From Skeletonema tropicum (Eukaryota; Bacillariophyta; Thalassiosirophyceae; Thalassiosirales; Thalassiosiraceae): a stretch of 64,000 nt of DNA. The stretch is taken from contig CM074133.1 in the NCBI GenBank assembly GCA_037178625.1, positions 1,736,001 through 1,800,000 on the forward strand, in the 5' to 3' direction. Position numbers and translations under genes: made by a program. Shown one piece after another: positions 41,401 to 56,138 of the stretch. Each line of letters begins with the position of its first letter. Positions within the stretch are counted from its first letter, which is position 1. The notes under the pieces are model-generated. The model was given only the letters and a program-made list of their open reading frames with translations. It made no database searches and was not told where the DNA came from.

Positions 41401-44400
41401 GATGCACATCCTAGATGTATCGTTGTCGGGACAAAATGCTGACGGCGATCATTCTCGTGTAGAATGCGAGTTCTCTGTAGGTGGGCTTGACGTAGTGACA
41501 TGTGCATCTACATTTCCGAAAAGAATTGTTTCTGTGGGACAAGAGTCAATTGAAGAGAGGATCGGCGATGAAATGATAAGTCCTCTCCCCTTTCTGAACA
41601 AGCCAAGCGAAGTTATTGGCTTACGTGGGATAGCTTCTTTCGCATCAGACGATGGCAAGAAACAAAGCTCATCGATCGTCACAAATGTAACCTCGACGAC
41701 TGTGATGGTGGATTGGGCTTGGTTGGAGAAAGTAATGGCATTTGTTATTGAAAGCAAGGATATTTGGAAGGGGACAATTCTTTTACCGTTCGAAGACGAA
41801 GCACTTCTTCGTAATACCTTTGCTACGAAAATCCCCCCAAGTAATTTGTCCCTAGAACTGGAGTGGAATAAGTTGTCGCTTGTTATTCCGGTACTTGGCG
41901 ATGATTCAAATGATGTAGAAGGACAATACCTCATCACTGCTGTGGATTTATTGTATTTAAAGACCGGATATTTGGCTTCGAAGGCAAATCAAGAATGGCG
42001 AGACAAGTCATTACCAATAACTCCTTTTTCCAACGAAAGATCTAATGGCAATGAAACTGGAATGGTAAGTGATTCAAAATTGATGTACGTGCAAATTTGT
42101 ACAAGCCCCTCGTCTCCCCCTCACCACTCGACTTCATTCTCTCCTTACTGCAGCATGCTACTATCAATGATTTGGACATTTACATAATAGCGGGGGGATT
42201 TGATCCATTCGCTATTGAGACAAGCAGCACTTCTTTACTACAATATCCTGCGAACATCCAAATCCATCTTACCTCGAATGTAGGGGCAATGATGCCTTAT
42301 GTGTCAAAAAGTGAGATTACATGCACATCGCACCTACACTTCTTGGTATCTGAATATAGAGTGCAAGTCTTGTCAAGGCTAGTAGCAATTTGTTCGAGGA
42401 TTCTCTCGAAAATTTGCGAACAACCACAGGCAAGAAATTTGCCCAGACCTTCCTTGCCTACATTAGCTGATTCACTGTTAACAGAGACAAAGTTATCAAT
42501 TCCATTACTAGCCATTTCTTTGGTGTCAGATGACGAAGGAAATGAACCTTTGCAATACAGTGAATTCGTGCGGTGCCAATTGGAAGAAATTGTGACGAAT
42601 TATCTTTCGCACTTGTCATGCTTGGACTTCAACTATCCCAGCCAAATTTCCAGCGAATGCATGGCAAATATTTGTCTCGGACGATGTCGTGCTGTCGGTT
42701 TATCAAAACAAGACGCGCAGATAATAGTGCATACAGCGGAATCTCATTTCAAAGATGACATAGCAGTGATGAGAACCTGGGATGAGAGATCTGTATTGGA
42801 AAGAATGGATGTTGTTATTGCGACTGCAGCCAAAAATGCTGTCACAAAGTTTGATGCGATGCAAGGACTCTATTCTTCTTCTTGGCACACAGACAGCAGT
42901 TTTGTCCTTTCTGCCAAGTCACTGACAATCAGTCAATCAAGGTCATTTCTCACGAGTCTACTGCAGTGCACCTCTGGAGAAGTATGCGTCCAGAATAAAA
43001 GCACGACATTGTTGCGCGTAATTCCTGCTGACGACGAGAACAATTCTTTTGAAACTTCTGATATTTCTGCGACATTTTCTATCAAGAACTGTAGCAATGA
43101 ATCCGTCGCGAACGACATTTATGTAGAACTTGGTCACATCGATGCCGTTTTTCTGGCCGAAGCTTATATTGACGCCACTGAAACTTTTCAATCTGTGACG
43201 AAATGCTTTGTTGTGCCCAAGAAGGATGACAGCAATACGCCTCCCATGGATTTGCGTTTCAATGGGAACGCATCCAGCGCCTCCATTTTATTAACGGACA
43301 AATTTATCCCATTTCTCAGGTGTCGCTTGGGTGAGCCCTCCATTGAGAAAGTAAGTGGTCCAAGATTCCCATTGTCCAAGTTAGTTCTGCTTGCCGAGTC
43401 TCTGGCGATCGAGTGCGTATCTCCATATGGTGCTGAAACTTATCCGGATGTAATTACGATTTATGAATCGAGTGACAAGAGCGGGTTTGGTCCATCGGCG
43501 TTGACTATTCAAATGACTTCGGTGCAATCGGCAACTGCATGTGAGCAAACAAAGATCTCGATTGCTCTCGAAAGGGTGAGAGTTTTGGTCCTATACCAAT
43601 TCCTCTGCGAACTCACTCAATTCATGTCATCTCCAAAATATGGATTCGGTCAGCTATCTCAATACTTTTGCAACTTGGATGAGAAAAGCAAAGGTGAGAG
43701 CTCATCTTCAGCTACTTCAAGAATTGAGATAATAGTCAGGAACTCTTCCTTGGTTTTACCGCGAGAAAGTACATCCGTAGACTTGTTAGGGATCCAAGTT
43801 GATGAGCTATCAATATCTCCATCTGAGGTAAAAAAATCATGGTCAATTGATGAATATTCGTTTTCGAACCGTTCCTTTTTGAACGGGAATGAATCGCCTT
43901 CATCCTCTAGATCCGAAGGGTTCTATGAATGTATGGAGGAAGAAGAATTCACGTCACCTGGCAATGCACCTTCAAGTAGCGTCGATCAAAACTTAAAGGA
44001 CAGAATATCACGCGTGAAAGTGCAATTGAGAAACGCTCGCATCTTTACAGCTCTCATCAAGCACTGCAAATCGATATCAAAGATTCATATGCCTCAATGG
44101 AATGCATGTGTTGCACAGACTGATCAAATGCGTAGTGGGAAAAGAGCTTTTAGAGCATGTGGTCACATTGATGAATCTATTGCCAGCAACATTGAATGTA
44201 GACTTTGGGAAGAAATCACAACTTCGCCGCTGAGTTTGGGACTAACAATGGACTGGGTGCCGAAGCTCCGATTGCTTATTGAAAACGCCGACAGTGACGA
44301 ATTTAGTGAAGTTGGATTAGATATGCGCATGTCTCAGTTCTACCTTTTGATGTCGATTTGGTACAATAATATGGATGAGCTCCCGTTGATGTTTCCGTAT

Positions 44401-47400
44401 GACGCGGGAGAGATTCAGATGTTGTCCACAGACCCCGAGCCGCCTTCAGATTGGCCAGAGTACGGTTCAAAAGAGTTTATTGAGAGGATCAAATATGGCA
44501 GCGCCTGCATCAAATTTGAAATGGCGTTGTGCCTATCTAGCATAACATGGCGTTGTTCTTTTGACCAGACAAACTACTTTGGGGAAGGAATTGATCCCGA
44601 AACGTTCCCAATCATGTCACCGAGTGATTCTGATGCAGATGGTAAGGAAGCCATACTTTTGGAGCTGGAAAATTCCATATGCAGCATCAAAAAGACCGAA
44701 GATACGCTTTTAAGCGTCGGTTTTGGAGCGACATTACTTAACTTGACGGACGCAAGATGCCCAGAAGCAACCCTGCTGCAAGGCATCAAAACAAAAACAA
44801 ATAATAGTCGTGAATCATTCATGGATTCCAACTTTGGGCTTGACTGTGGTCACCACACCTTAGTTGATGGATTGCCTCTTCCGGTTCAAGGTACTGTTTT
44901 CATGACCCCAGATTATTATTGCATGATCAATTTTGGACTGGACATGGCAGAGGCAGCCTCTGAAGATCTGGGAATCATCTGGATTTTGCTTGATTATTTC
45001 GGATTATATTTCAAAGAGCCTAATTATGGACACCCTGCCTTCGCGGCGGAGAAGATGGCAGAGGATCATTTGATCAACATTCCAGAGGCACCATGTCTTG
45101 ACATAGACTTTCGTCTCTGGCTCATAGATCCGCATGTCATAATTCCGACGTCTTCTGAGGTTGATGCCACTTGTCTCATGCTGGAAAGTGCTGGTCTTCA
45201 CTATCGCTACAAATCTTTCGGATTGCATTTCTCATCTCAAGATATAATAGCAAAAGACCTTGGAATTGTTGTTTTAAGCACATATGTTGAAGCAGACTTG
45301 AGTAGAGGAGTCCGACAAGTCTCTGGATCGCTTTTGAGTTCTGGAGCGAAAACGTTGGTAGATAAATTGTCTTTTTCGGTGAAGTATGAATATGATGACA
45401 GGTCCAAATTCACAAGATTTGCAGTGCGCGTTCCGCTCTCCTCGAAATATTTCAATCGACATGCAATGGATGGCATCGAACCATTTGATCTCGATGTCAA
45501 GCCTTTTGTTGTGCCGCCTCCTCTCATCTGCAATCCATTGGTTTTACCTTCGCGTAATCTTGGCGAGAATGAAACGACAGTATACTTTAGCTACGAGTAC
45601 ATGAAACTTGCCGCTGAACTTCTCATAGCATTCGTTGGCCCGAATCCAACTGGAAGTGATGAACTGTCCGAAAGCGCGAGGGTAGAAACCACAGATACTT
45701 CTTCATCGGGAAATATTTTCAGCGTGACGGCACATCTTGAAAGCATCAAATTTGTTGTCAGCGATCCTATTATGGGGATGCATCGTCCCTTCTTTTCTCT
45801 GTCTGTATCGGCGATTCGTCTCACAGTTTCGAGGCTGAAAGAAATTGAGCGTGCTCAAAAGAAACACGACAAATTCCTTGGAAGACTTGGCAGCACAGTC
45901 TCGTCTAATTCGTTGGACGATAAAGATCTGCAGGCATGTATGGACGCAACAATGTTCGTTGATTACTTCAAGCTAGGAATCACGAGGAATTGGGAGCCTT
46001 TGGTCGAACCTTTTAGATGTATGACAATGTATGAACGATCGACAACACGTGGAAAAGGGATAATTTTCAATGCTGGTTGTCCATTGCATTTGAATATCAC
46101 CGGAGCATCGATCGACACGATCGACGACGCAATTGATACTATTGGACTAAGTTTTCTGGAGAAGAATGCTGAGAGCACTGCTCCAAACGATATGCTACCA
46201 GATAGGAGTAGGCCGCAGACAACTATTGCAACAACTATCACAAGGGATGATTCGGGCCACAAACTTACAGTAGTTCATAAATCCCCCGAAATATTGAACG
46301 AGCAAGAGAGGATTGCATTCTCTCTCAAGAACTTTTCTGGTCAGCGCATAAGGGTTCACACTCAGTCTGACCTAGAAGCGGAACTGTCAAGCAGTAAAAC
46401 TACAGTGATGTATCTTGATCACAATCATTTGATGCCTGTCAGTTTCCCTGCAACAGAGACTGTGATAAAGAATCTTGAACCTGTGGAAGTGCCCTTCGAA
46501 GGAGATCAAAACATCACATCACAGCAGAAGCAATTAATCGTGCCCAGAAATCATTCTATTGACATTCAAGTGCCTGGATTCAAGTGGACTCGAGGTATTT
46601 CACTGGACAAAATGGGAAAGCACTTTATTGAGCTCATCCCACGCTCGCCATCTGTTTGGGCGAAAACCAATGCCGACTGGCGGCTAAAGAATGCGCTGAA
46701 CATCTTGGCCGAAGTTAACTCCGTAAATGGTGGTCGGAGATTATCCATCATGAGTCCCTTTGAAGTGGTGAATAAAACGGACCATTCTATCTTCATCGCC
46801 GTTCATCCCGATCCTCGGCATCTCCCGAAAGAGGAAACTTTAGAGTTCAACCAAAGTGATTCACAAGATAGCGCCAGCGGTAAAATTATCAATGGCGTAG
46901 AAAAACTTGCCCCTGATGGTTCCTACAATGTTCCTTACCTGCTACTTGAGAGCGCCATGCGACTGAAGGGGAATCATCTAGGGAGTCTTTGGGTGAGGCC
47001 GGACCGAACGTCGTGTGAAGAGGCTGCCGAACTTTCTCATGCAGCAAAAGATAGTTCTTCTGAGTATTTTTCTGAGACAGATGTCATCGGCTACCCACCA
47101 CGCCCTATCCAACTTGCAAAGATATTGCATGAATCGTCAGTAATTTTCAGAGATTCGGACGGTGACCCGAGACTGGCGAACCAAGTCGCAAGTGGTGCGG
47201 AAATTTCTTGCCCAGTAGTCGATAGCAACAAAAAGAGAAATGCGATCCCATTTTGCTATGTTGTTGAGGTAAAACGGAGCCCTCTAATTTCGTCAGACGA
47301 TAACGAGGTAGCGGTCGAGTCTACTTCGTCCCCTCCGATTATGGGGAAGGGATTGCGTGGTCCAAGGAATATGTTTTCCAAAAGTGCAAGTCAATCGAGG

Positions 47401-50400
47401 GCAACAAAGCACGCACCAGTTGCATATTCTCTCGTCATACATCCTCCGATAGTGATAGAGAATTTGCTGCCAGAACGCGGTAGATTTGAGCTAATGAATG
47501 CAACGAATAAGGCGGTACTATGGTGGGGGATTCTCGAACCAGGTGAACGATTCCCAGTACATTCCGTAGGACTTGATGCCCCTCTCATGCTTCTTGTGAA
47601 TTTGGGTTTCTGTAGAACACCTGTAGGAGAAGGAGCTTTGATACATGATGGAGAAGGAGACGAGTTTTGGCTGAAATCGGGATGGAAAACTGTTGGCAGT
47701 GCAATATCCGATACTCAGGATAAAGTGAAGAAAACGATTTCTACCATCACGAAATCAAAAGATAATAGAGGAGTTGAGCGAGTTACTAAATTACGGCAGA
47801 AGGGCCATCGAAGTGAAACAAGGAATCGACGAAACAGACATGCTGTAACCAATGCACTTGGTGATGACGTGGAAAATGAAAGACCGACGAATCAAAATGT
47901 GGCAGATGCAAGACTTCGGGACACGTTCAGTGCGGAAGATATTGCGACGGAGACGACTGTTGTTGATAGTATTGGGCAACGTCTCACCTTGCTTCTTGAT
48001 AATGTGTTTGGCAACGGAGGTCAACGTCATGTTACGATCTACTCTCCTTTCTGGATTGTGAACACGACAGAGCATTCGTTGCGATACAAACAAGAGAAGG
48101 CTTTATCGTACCCGTCGGGTACCGTGTGGGGAGCTGAAAAGGATGGTTCGAAACCTGTGGATGGATCTCATCGCAATGAAAGCGATGATGTAGTTGGTGT
48201 TAGTGCGACACGCAATTTTTCAGGATTAAATCTGCTCAAGTTGAATACTGTTTTCCCTGGAACACATGGTGCTTTGAAGGCACTGGAAAAAATCGACAAC
48301 GAAGCGTCAAAACCAGCAATTTTAGCAGCGTTGATAAGCGAGGATTTGCCTTTATCAACCGCATCAAAACTTGCGTTCATGTTCAATTTTCAAGAAGGCT
48401 TATCTCTGGGCGGCTCACCTCGATTGTGTATACAGCTGGCAGACACAACGAAATCATCTCGTTACACTTCTGCTTGGTCATCAGGGTTTGGCCTCGAATC
48501 TGTTGGGGTGACACAAATTGTGGGTATGCTTTGTAAGGATGGTCGAGGACTTGAAGTGATGGTATCAATCAGTGTTGCACCAGGCCGACTTTCAAATTAC
48601 ACGAAGATAGTTAGGATCTGCCCCCGATACGTCATTATGAACCAATTGCACCAGTCAATTCGTCTTTGGCAAGATAACTCGTTGTTACACCCGAATCAAG
48701 TGGCGGAAAGTTCAGATGTCCCCTTCGCGTCTCGCAAATGGATTTTTGTTGAGGATGACTGTAAAGAGGGTGTTACGAATCAGTACGAACCCTTATTCGG
48801 AGCGCCGACCATGATTGATTCCAGCGAGGAGAGGGGGTTACAGACTAATGCTCATCACTCTGCATGCTACATTGCAACCATTCGTCCTTCTGAACTCATA
48901 GCATTTCATCTCCCTGATACACGTCTGGAACGTCTCCTGAGGGTCGAAGTAGGATCTGGCTGGAATTTGTCGAGCAGTTTTCCATCGGATACACCAGCTC
49001 AACATGTTCTGTCCATGGAACGAGCGAGAGATATCCAAACGCTTCCTCATGTGAGCACAAGAGCTGCCCCTTACTTCAACGTGGTGTTGCCGCCTCCAGA
49101 TGGAGAGTGGAATGGTGAATTAGGAGTCTGGTTTGAAACTGATTGGGGTAAAGGTCGTTCCATAATAGTCAAGGGGACGAAGGAGGGCTCCTACGCAAGT
49201 TACTTCACTGATATTGTCGTTGGCGATGAATTAGTTTTGATTGACGATGTTCCGATTACGCAATTTACATTTGATGAAGCTATGAAACACCTAAAAGGTA
49301 AGTGATGCGTAAGTGATCTCCGCAATTATGTTTGCTTCATCCATCTCACCGCTTCAAATGTCTATCTCGATGCTACAAAAGCTCGTTTATCTTACGCAAA
49401 AGAGCTTAACGAAAGAGAGGCCAGCCAACCTCTACAACAACGTCTCAACATGACTTTAAACAGGAAGAGAAAAAATAAGAAGATGAACTTAAAATCAACT
49501 GTGACGAAGAAAGAATCTGTCACTCTGACGTTCGTAACGTTGGAGGAAAAGATGAGACGTCTACGCAGCGCTGCAGCATCAAAGTCTCCGAATAGCCCCG
49601 ATAACCTCAGGGCCGGAATAATGGAAGGTAATATTGTACCTGGTCATAGTGATATTAACATTTTGCCGCAAGAATCGTCTACAGACATTCTTGTGGACAC
49701 AAATTTCCTCTACCAAACCATATTGGTCAACTTAAAAGAACCCGATCCAAATGATCCTCCACACAAAATCATCAACAGATCATCTTCATGGGATGTGAGT
49801 TCATCAGTCATTTGTTTCATTTACATCTTTAGTTTCATTCCTGACATTATTTCACACTCTATCAGATTTACTATCGACAAAGGGCGTGTGATTCTCACCC
49901 ATGGAAGTGCTTATCACCGGGTGAATCAGCTTCGTACACATGGGAAGAACCTACGAAGCCCAAAAAGCTGTCTGTGCGTGTTGGCCTAGGGGAATGGGAC
50001 AAGACATATTTTGGCAAAGACAACCAAACCACTGCTGATACGATTGAAAGAAAGAAGAAGAGATCAATTTTCTCCGTTCATTTTGTTGAGAATGAAGAGC
50101 AAGGTCACTTTGGAGCGACAAAAACAGTAAAATTGGAAGAAATTGGTTATATGGATAAACTCCCTTGCCCAACAAAAGGTGAAGGAGGGAAGATGACAAG
50201 CGACGGGCTTGAGCTTGATTGTTATGTCGACACAGAAGGAGCTACCCGAGTGCTTATTGTCTCAGATGAGCTGACACGGTCACTTGGAGGAGACGAATCA
50301 TTGCTTCAAAGCCATCTTACAAACATTAAGAAACAGCTTCGGGAGGAAAATAAAAGAAAGTCAAGGATAGATCTGATCAGAGCCTCGATTTCAGAGACGG

Positions 50401-53400
50401 GGGACGAGAATACTGAAATCATCGACGACTCTATTGCCACAAAAGACTTAGTATCCACATTGAGTGAAATTATAGATTTTGACGAAGGTTCGTTTATTAC
50501 AGAAACAAACCAAGTCATCGTCGAAGTTTTGGAGGCTGCAGGACTTCAGTCAGCACACTTGAGCGGATTGTCTAACCCGTATTGTCAAGTAAGTCTCATC
50601 GAAGGCAAGAAGAAAATGCGTGCATTGTCATTCGGCAGTAAGGTCCAGTCTCGAAGTACATACTATGTGGAAAAGTCAGTAAATCCGCAGTGGTCCCGTC
50701 AGGCGTTTGTTTTTGACGTCCCATGGAAGGCAGCGAATGATCCGAGAGAGACTCGCCGTTTTTCGATCCACTGCGTGGTGCAAAGCGAAGAGAAATTTGG
50801 CCCCAATAAATTTTTGGGGCAAGCATACGTCCACCTGCGTAATCTGGAAGACCAGCAGGAATGTGTTGGCTGGTATCCTCTAATGGGACACGTCGGCAAA
50901 AACGAAGATTCAGTCGACAAGATTCGTGGCGCTATACGGTTGCGTGTTCATTGGGTGTTTGATTATCCGGGTTTGCTAAGTTACTACAGCTTATGCTCGG
51001 ACAGGCGCATAGAAACCCTTAAGAAGAGCAAAGCTGGAATGAAACGCCAATTGAAGACACTCAAAGAAGACGAAAAGCAAAGGAAAGAAACCGGAGAATC
51101 ATTATCTTTAACCAGAGTACCAGCCCTGGCGGCTACTATGTACAGAAAGAAGAAGACTCAGTTGATGGAACCCGTTGGCGTCAGGAGATCAAGTGTGGTC
51201 ATCAAGGGAATAAAACGTGTCGCTAATGCAAAATCAGCTCTAGTCCAGTTCGGATTGGCGAAAGCAGACCAAGGACAGATCTTGACTGCCAGTGAGAACG
51301 ATACATTCGACGAAATCGATGAGGAGTATGCGAGTGATAATTCGGATGAGTCGTTCGAGTCACTGCAACGGATTCATTCATCTAGTGGACTAACTACTCC
51401 ATTTAAAGAGATGCACATTCTTGATTCCATCGAAAGTGAAGAAAAGAACGAGTTGCTCGGGATATCTACAGCAAATGCTTATACAGGTGACGAACTCAGC
51501 CTTCATTCCGACAGAGCTCGTCTCCAGTATGTAAGACGTAGCAGTAGAGAGCGCAAAAAAGAGCACACTGTAAAGATCAGTGGCACCCCAGTCTTCTCAT
51601 CGTTGCATATATCTCGGGCATTTATGAACGCGAGAGTTGATAATAATCCATTGAAGCTGCCACCGGCAATATTGGTAGATGATGATGACATTGAAGGAGA
51701 TGACAAATACAATCAAATCATTGACCATCTACGTCTTCCCTCTACGGCGCCAATCGTCATTTCGAAGAGAGGGAAAACTCACATCCATGACTTGATGCAT
51801 TCTAGAACGTCTTTTTCAAAGGCTGCAAGGCGATCGTTGGGGAGCGTTCTCAACCCAGGTGGTGTTCTAATAATTCGACCCATCACAGCGCTCAATCTTC
51901 CCGAAACGTACACATGTATGTTTGTGAAGCTTCGTTATGGCAATAAAGTGTGTCAAACCCATAGAGCGGATAGTACAGTTGTGCCTGTGTGGTCAGATGA
52001 AGAGACCCCTAATTTGTCAGCCATAGCTAACACCCCCGTACGTTCACAGCGTTCTTCTCGCAAGATATTTGAGAAGAAAAATTCCTATATTGATTCTGAT
52101 AACGATCCCAGGGAACTGGCAGAGTTGTTCACACCTACAAGATATTGGGGCACACCAAAGCAGAATGATTTGATAATAAACGTTGACGCTTTCGAAACTA
52201 GTAAGTCGCTGCATCTGACTGTAATAGGAGAAAAACTCCAGGCTAAAGAGGTGATTGGCGTTTTGGAGATTCCTCTCGGGAAGGCACTTGAATGCTGCTC
52301 TCAGAGCATGGAAGATTTTCAGGAAAGTCTTAGTGAGGGCAAAGTTAACCTCACGCCATCGTATGTGAGGTGGTTCCCTCTAAAGTCTTCGGCGTTGGCT
52401 GTTCCTGTAGAAGGTGATATGGGTCAAAGCAAAAGACCACCTGATTCTGAGAAGGTCAACGATAATATGTTTGAAGAATACTTTGCGCCTTGCATCAAAC
52501 TGGCATTACTGTTCCAGCCAAATCAGCAGACGGAGCGATTGAATACCGATCAGTACATATTTACACGGCTTGATCGGATATCTGCTGCTGTGATCGATTC
52601 ATCTCGCTTCAATGAGCTTCTCTCCTTTTCATCACGCGACGTTGATGTTCGTATTTCTGTTACGAAAGCAAAGACGCGAACGTCACTGACAGTCGGCAAC
52701 GTTCAGATCGACCAGCAAAGTTCAAATTTTCGCTGCAAGGCTCCTGTGATTTTTGCACCGTCACCATGTAAGTACCCGCATCCAACGGTGCAGTTCCTTT
52801 GCTGGAGAGACAATGTCAGATCTAAAATCGACATGGATAGTTATGAGTACGTTGCACTTCGGCTAGAAGAAATGGACCTGAAGATAGAAGAAATGTGGCT
52901 GTTTGAAGTCTGGGAGTTTTACTTTCATGTCATGAAGAAGCGCGAAGCTAGGGTGCTTGCAAGACAGAAAATCGTGCCCACTAAATCATCAAGGGGGTTT
53001 GAAGTCGACAATGATTCAGAGAGAGCGATACAAAATGCCAATTCCTTTCTTCAAGTTGATAGTCAAGTGAAAAGGCCGAAGAAAATCTACGTCCGCGAAC
53101 TATTATTTGGTTACACAAAAATCAATCTGAGCTATTTTAAGAGCGCCAAAGGCAACTTGTCAAGCTCTGATACATCAGAGGACATGATGATTGGATCTGG
53201 AAACCAGGTCGGATTAGAGGCTATGCGGCAGTGGTCTGAAGCGACAGATGGCGACGTAGATGAACGCAATCATTTTGCCCATGTAAATGTGATATCTACT
53301 GTCTTTCCATCAATAAGTGACGCACCGATCAAATTTCAAGGCAAAGTGATTGAACATGTATTTGAATTTGAAGGTGATATTTCGAAATATCTTTTGAGTT

Positions 53401-55751
53401 TCTATGCATCTGAAGCCCTGAGACAGATCTACAAGATTGTGGGCTCATTGGATTTTGTCGGTAACCCAACGATGGTTGTGAGCTCATTTGGTGCTGGCCT
53501 ACGAGATTTCGTCCTGCAGCCGTCTCGAGAACTGAAACACCTGACAAAGAATCCATCGCGAGTTGGTGTAGGGGTGCTGAGAGGGACTCTATCTCTTGTA
53601 TCTAATAGTGCAAGTGCAGTTTTTGGTTTATTCTCGAATTTGGGCTCAACTGTGGGCTCAACTGCTGCCATACTTACGTTAGACAAAGAGTTCCAACATC
53701 TTCATTCGGAGCAACAAGCTGCCCAACAACGAAACTACGATCGATTGAAACAGCGGGGATTCGGCCGCGTCACGCTGCTTGTGACGCGACCGGTTCACGA
53801 TGTTGTGTTTGGCCTTGTTTCTGCTTCGACGGGCTTAATTACCGAACCTTATCGAGGGGCGAAGAAGGAAGGGGTGACTGGGTTGGCAAAAGGGACTGCT
53901 GTTGGAGTGATCGGAGTTGTTGTGAAGCCTGTTGTTGGGTTGTCCGATGCCTTTTCTCACGTGATGGAGTCAATTCATGACATAGCGAAAGATATAAATG
54001 TGTTGGAATGGAAGTTTCGTTCCAATGAAAAGTATCGATTGCCGTATGTCTTTGGAATTGAGCGAATATTAGTGCCTTTCAACCAAGTTGACTCAATCAG
54101 TTCGGCACTGCTGAAGGCCCACCCACTTGACAAGAAATCTCATGTGAAAGAGGACGACGAAGTGATTGTAACTTCAGAAGCTCTACAGATATCTAGCGGA
54201 TTGAATCAATACATTATTGTCACAACGAAGAGGGTTGTTTTATTCAAGGTCAAAATAGCTGATGGGCATGGGTTTGTGGCAGTCAATCTCGTGTGGCAGG
54301 CTCTCCTTGGAGAAGGAGCCAGAATTACTTCGAGCTTGGGAGATAAGGGGCATAACAGCTCATTTCTCTGTATCTCACGATTCCATTCCGATGTTACACA
54401 CGACGAAGATCTACACTCTACATTTGTCGAATCTGGACATGTTGATTCAAGCGGTATTTCCTTGCAAAATCGTACCAATTTTGTGTATCCAAGGCCAGAA
54501 ACTCCGAGACAATACGCAGGCGTTCCATTTCGGCGACTTGGACGGCCTTTTGGATCTGACAGTGTCAAAGAGAATCGGTTCGTAATTAATGGCGAGTTCA
54601 AACAACGACCGAATCTGCTTCGTGTTCACAATGCCATTTGTTGTCTCGTTGGTGACTACAACTCAACAATTGATGAGGGTTACACAAATAGTAGAGGAGA
54701 CGGTGTAACTGTCTTTGGACCTCTCTCATTTGAGGACGAGTCTACTGCACCCGAAAAAGCCAATTTGTCAAGTTTATACAAATCACTAGAGCACGCTGCA
54801 TGGGAATGTTACACCAAAGAACAGGAAATTTCTCCCTCGTGGTTGGACGAAGCACAAATCTTACGCACATTCAACTCGCCGCCCCCCCGAACTCTCTTGA
54901 TTCAAGAAGAAGATTCTGAATCACACAGCCAGATCGAGACCGAGCAAAAGGAGTTCTTCCCCAATTCTGTAGACGATATCAACAAAACAATTGATCGTGA
55001 AGGGGGGGGGACTTCTTTACCAGAATACATTGCTTTAGACGATTCTCGAAGTGACTCTTTGAATGGAGCTGCGCCTTTCAACCTGAATGATTTATTCATC
55101 AACGATCATACGGGGTTTGAAAATGAAGAAATTGTCGAAGAACTCACAGGCAAAAACTTTGAAGGAACGTCTAGGTCAGACGGTGTTTTCAAGAGTGCCC
55201 ACAGTCAGAAACAAGATGATAACATCTTTGGCGAAGGAGAGCAACTATTAGGCACGCCCTCAATTGGGGCAATATCACTTCGAAGCTGGACCACATCACC
55301 ATCTGCAACAAGGGGGCAAACTGATGAGCCAAGCGGTTCGGAATTGGATGAAAGGTTGAGGCGGGTAGAAACTGCACTTGAACATCTCTCTAAGAATGCA
55401 TCAGTTGTATCTGACTCAATTGCGTCAAAGCAATTGTCTCTCATAGGCAATACATTCTCAATCAGTCCTTCTGAAAATGAACATGCCATTTGTTCAAATT
55501 TTGAAAACGCGTCAACAAATTCGTCAATAGGGAGATGGAGCAGTCGTGATGCAGAGATTGATGGACTTAAACGTGAGATTCTGAGTCTAAGGCAACAACT
55601 CAACGCAAAGAAATTGGACACTGTGGTTGAAGGTACATCTACACAGGTGGGTCCCAGCGTATCAATTTCAAACTGTCCTCAGCAAAGACAGTCGAAGCCT
55701 AAGCTGAAAGCTCGAATGAAAAAGTTATTCAGTGGGAAGAAAAAGACTTAA
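38417..55751 (+). CDS. Giant VPS13-family bridge lipid-transfer protein with PDZ-like and C2-like modules
   Basis: Four exons: 38417-42064, 42154-49297, 49382-49794 and 49866-55751, phases consistent, about 5,696 residues. The start has the chorein motif region (LSEYAASYLSPYIKLDD...LWSGNVELKNVELRPEAI), which opens the hydrophobic lipid groove. Long RBG-type repeats follow. From about 2741 there are repeated VAB/SHR-BD units (SIMSPFEVVNKTDHSIFIAV, SLVIHPPIVIENLLPERGRF, TIYSPFWIVNTTEHSLRY, RICPRYVIMNQLHQSIRLW). About 3535-3660 is PDZ-like (GVWFETDWGKG...ELVLIDDVPIT...LTFVTLEEKMRRLR), split by intron 2. A C2 domain lies at about 3952-4080 and a second C2-like one at about 4400-4537. The C-terminal VPS13/ATG2-like part (DFVLQPSRELKHLTKNPSRV...) ends in a PH-like region and a coiled coil. 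It acts at membrane contact sites. Usual VPS13s have 3,000-4,000 residues. Confidence 0.9.
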
Positions 55752-56138
55752 CTGTGGTGCCAATATTCGTGTTTATGTGTGGTGCCAAATATTCGTGTTT
55801 ATGTGTGGTGCCAATAATTGTGTATATGTTTTATCTGTCATTGTAAATTTAATAAGTATTGTAAGTGCGGAACTAAAGTAATAGAACCAGTTAGGAGCAA
55901 TGTCCCTGCAACCTGTGCCCCTTTCCCTTCCATTTGCATCATCATGGTAAGCATAATGATGTCCAATAGGTCTCCTCATCCTCAGTCTCTCAGCTACGTC
56001 TAATACCAGAATCAAAAGAAGAAAGTGTTCTAACGAGGATTGTAACTCACTCATCTGAAATTATTAAGAAAGCAAGCCGTTTCATACTTAGTCACTTGCT
56101 AAGCTGTCAATCGACAATATCGTTGACAATCCCAAGCA
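55752..56138. other. Convergent intergenic region with short tandem repeat
   Basis: 387 bases between the VPS13 stop and the convergent MenA-like stop. Right after the VPS13 stop, about 55753-55820, TGTGGTGCCAA-TATTCGTG-TTTATG occurs in two clear copies and a third decayed one (period about 29-30 bp). No gene is supported. Confidence 0.5.

Noticed and set aside
49298..49381. Earlier acceptor for the second VPS13 intron
   Set aside because: The upstream AG gives the wrong phase; only the AAAAG|CTCG site keeps the PDZ-like domain in frame.
55773..56054. 93-residue minus-strand frame between VPS13 and MenA
   Set aside because: Built partly from the tandem repeat, no domain, and lies between convergent gene ends.
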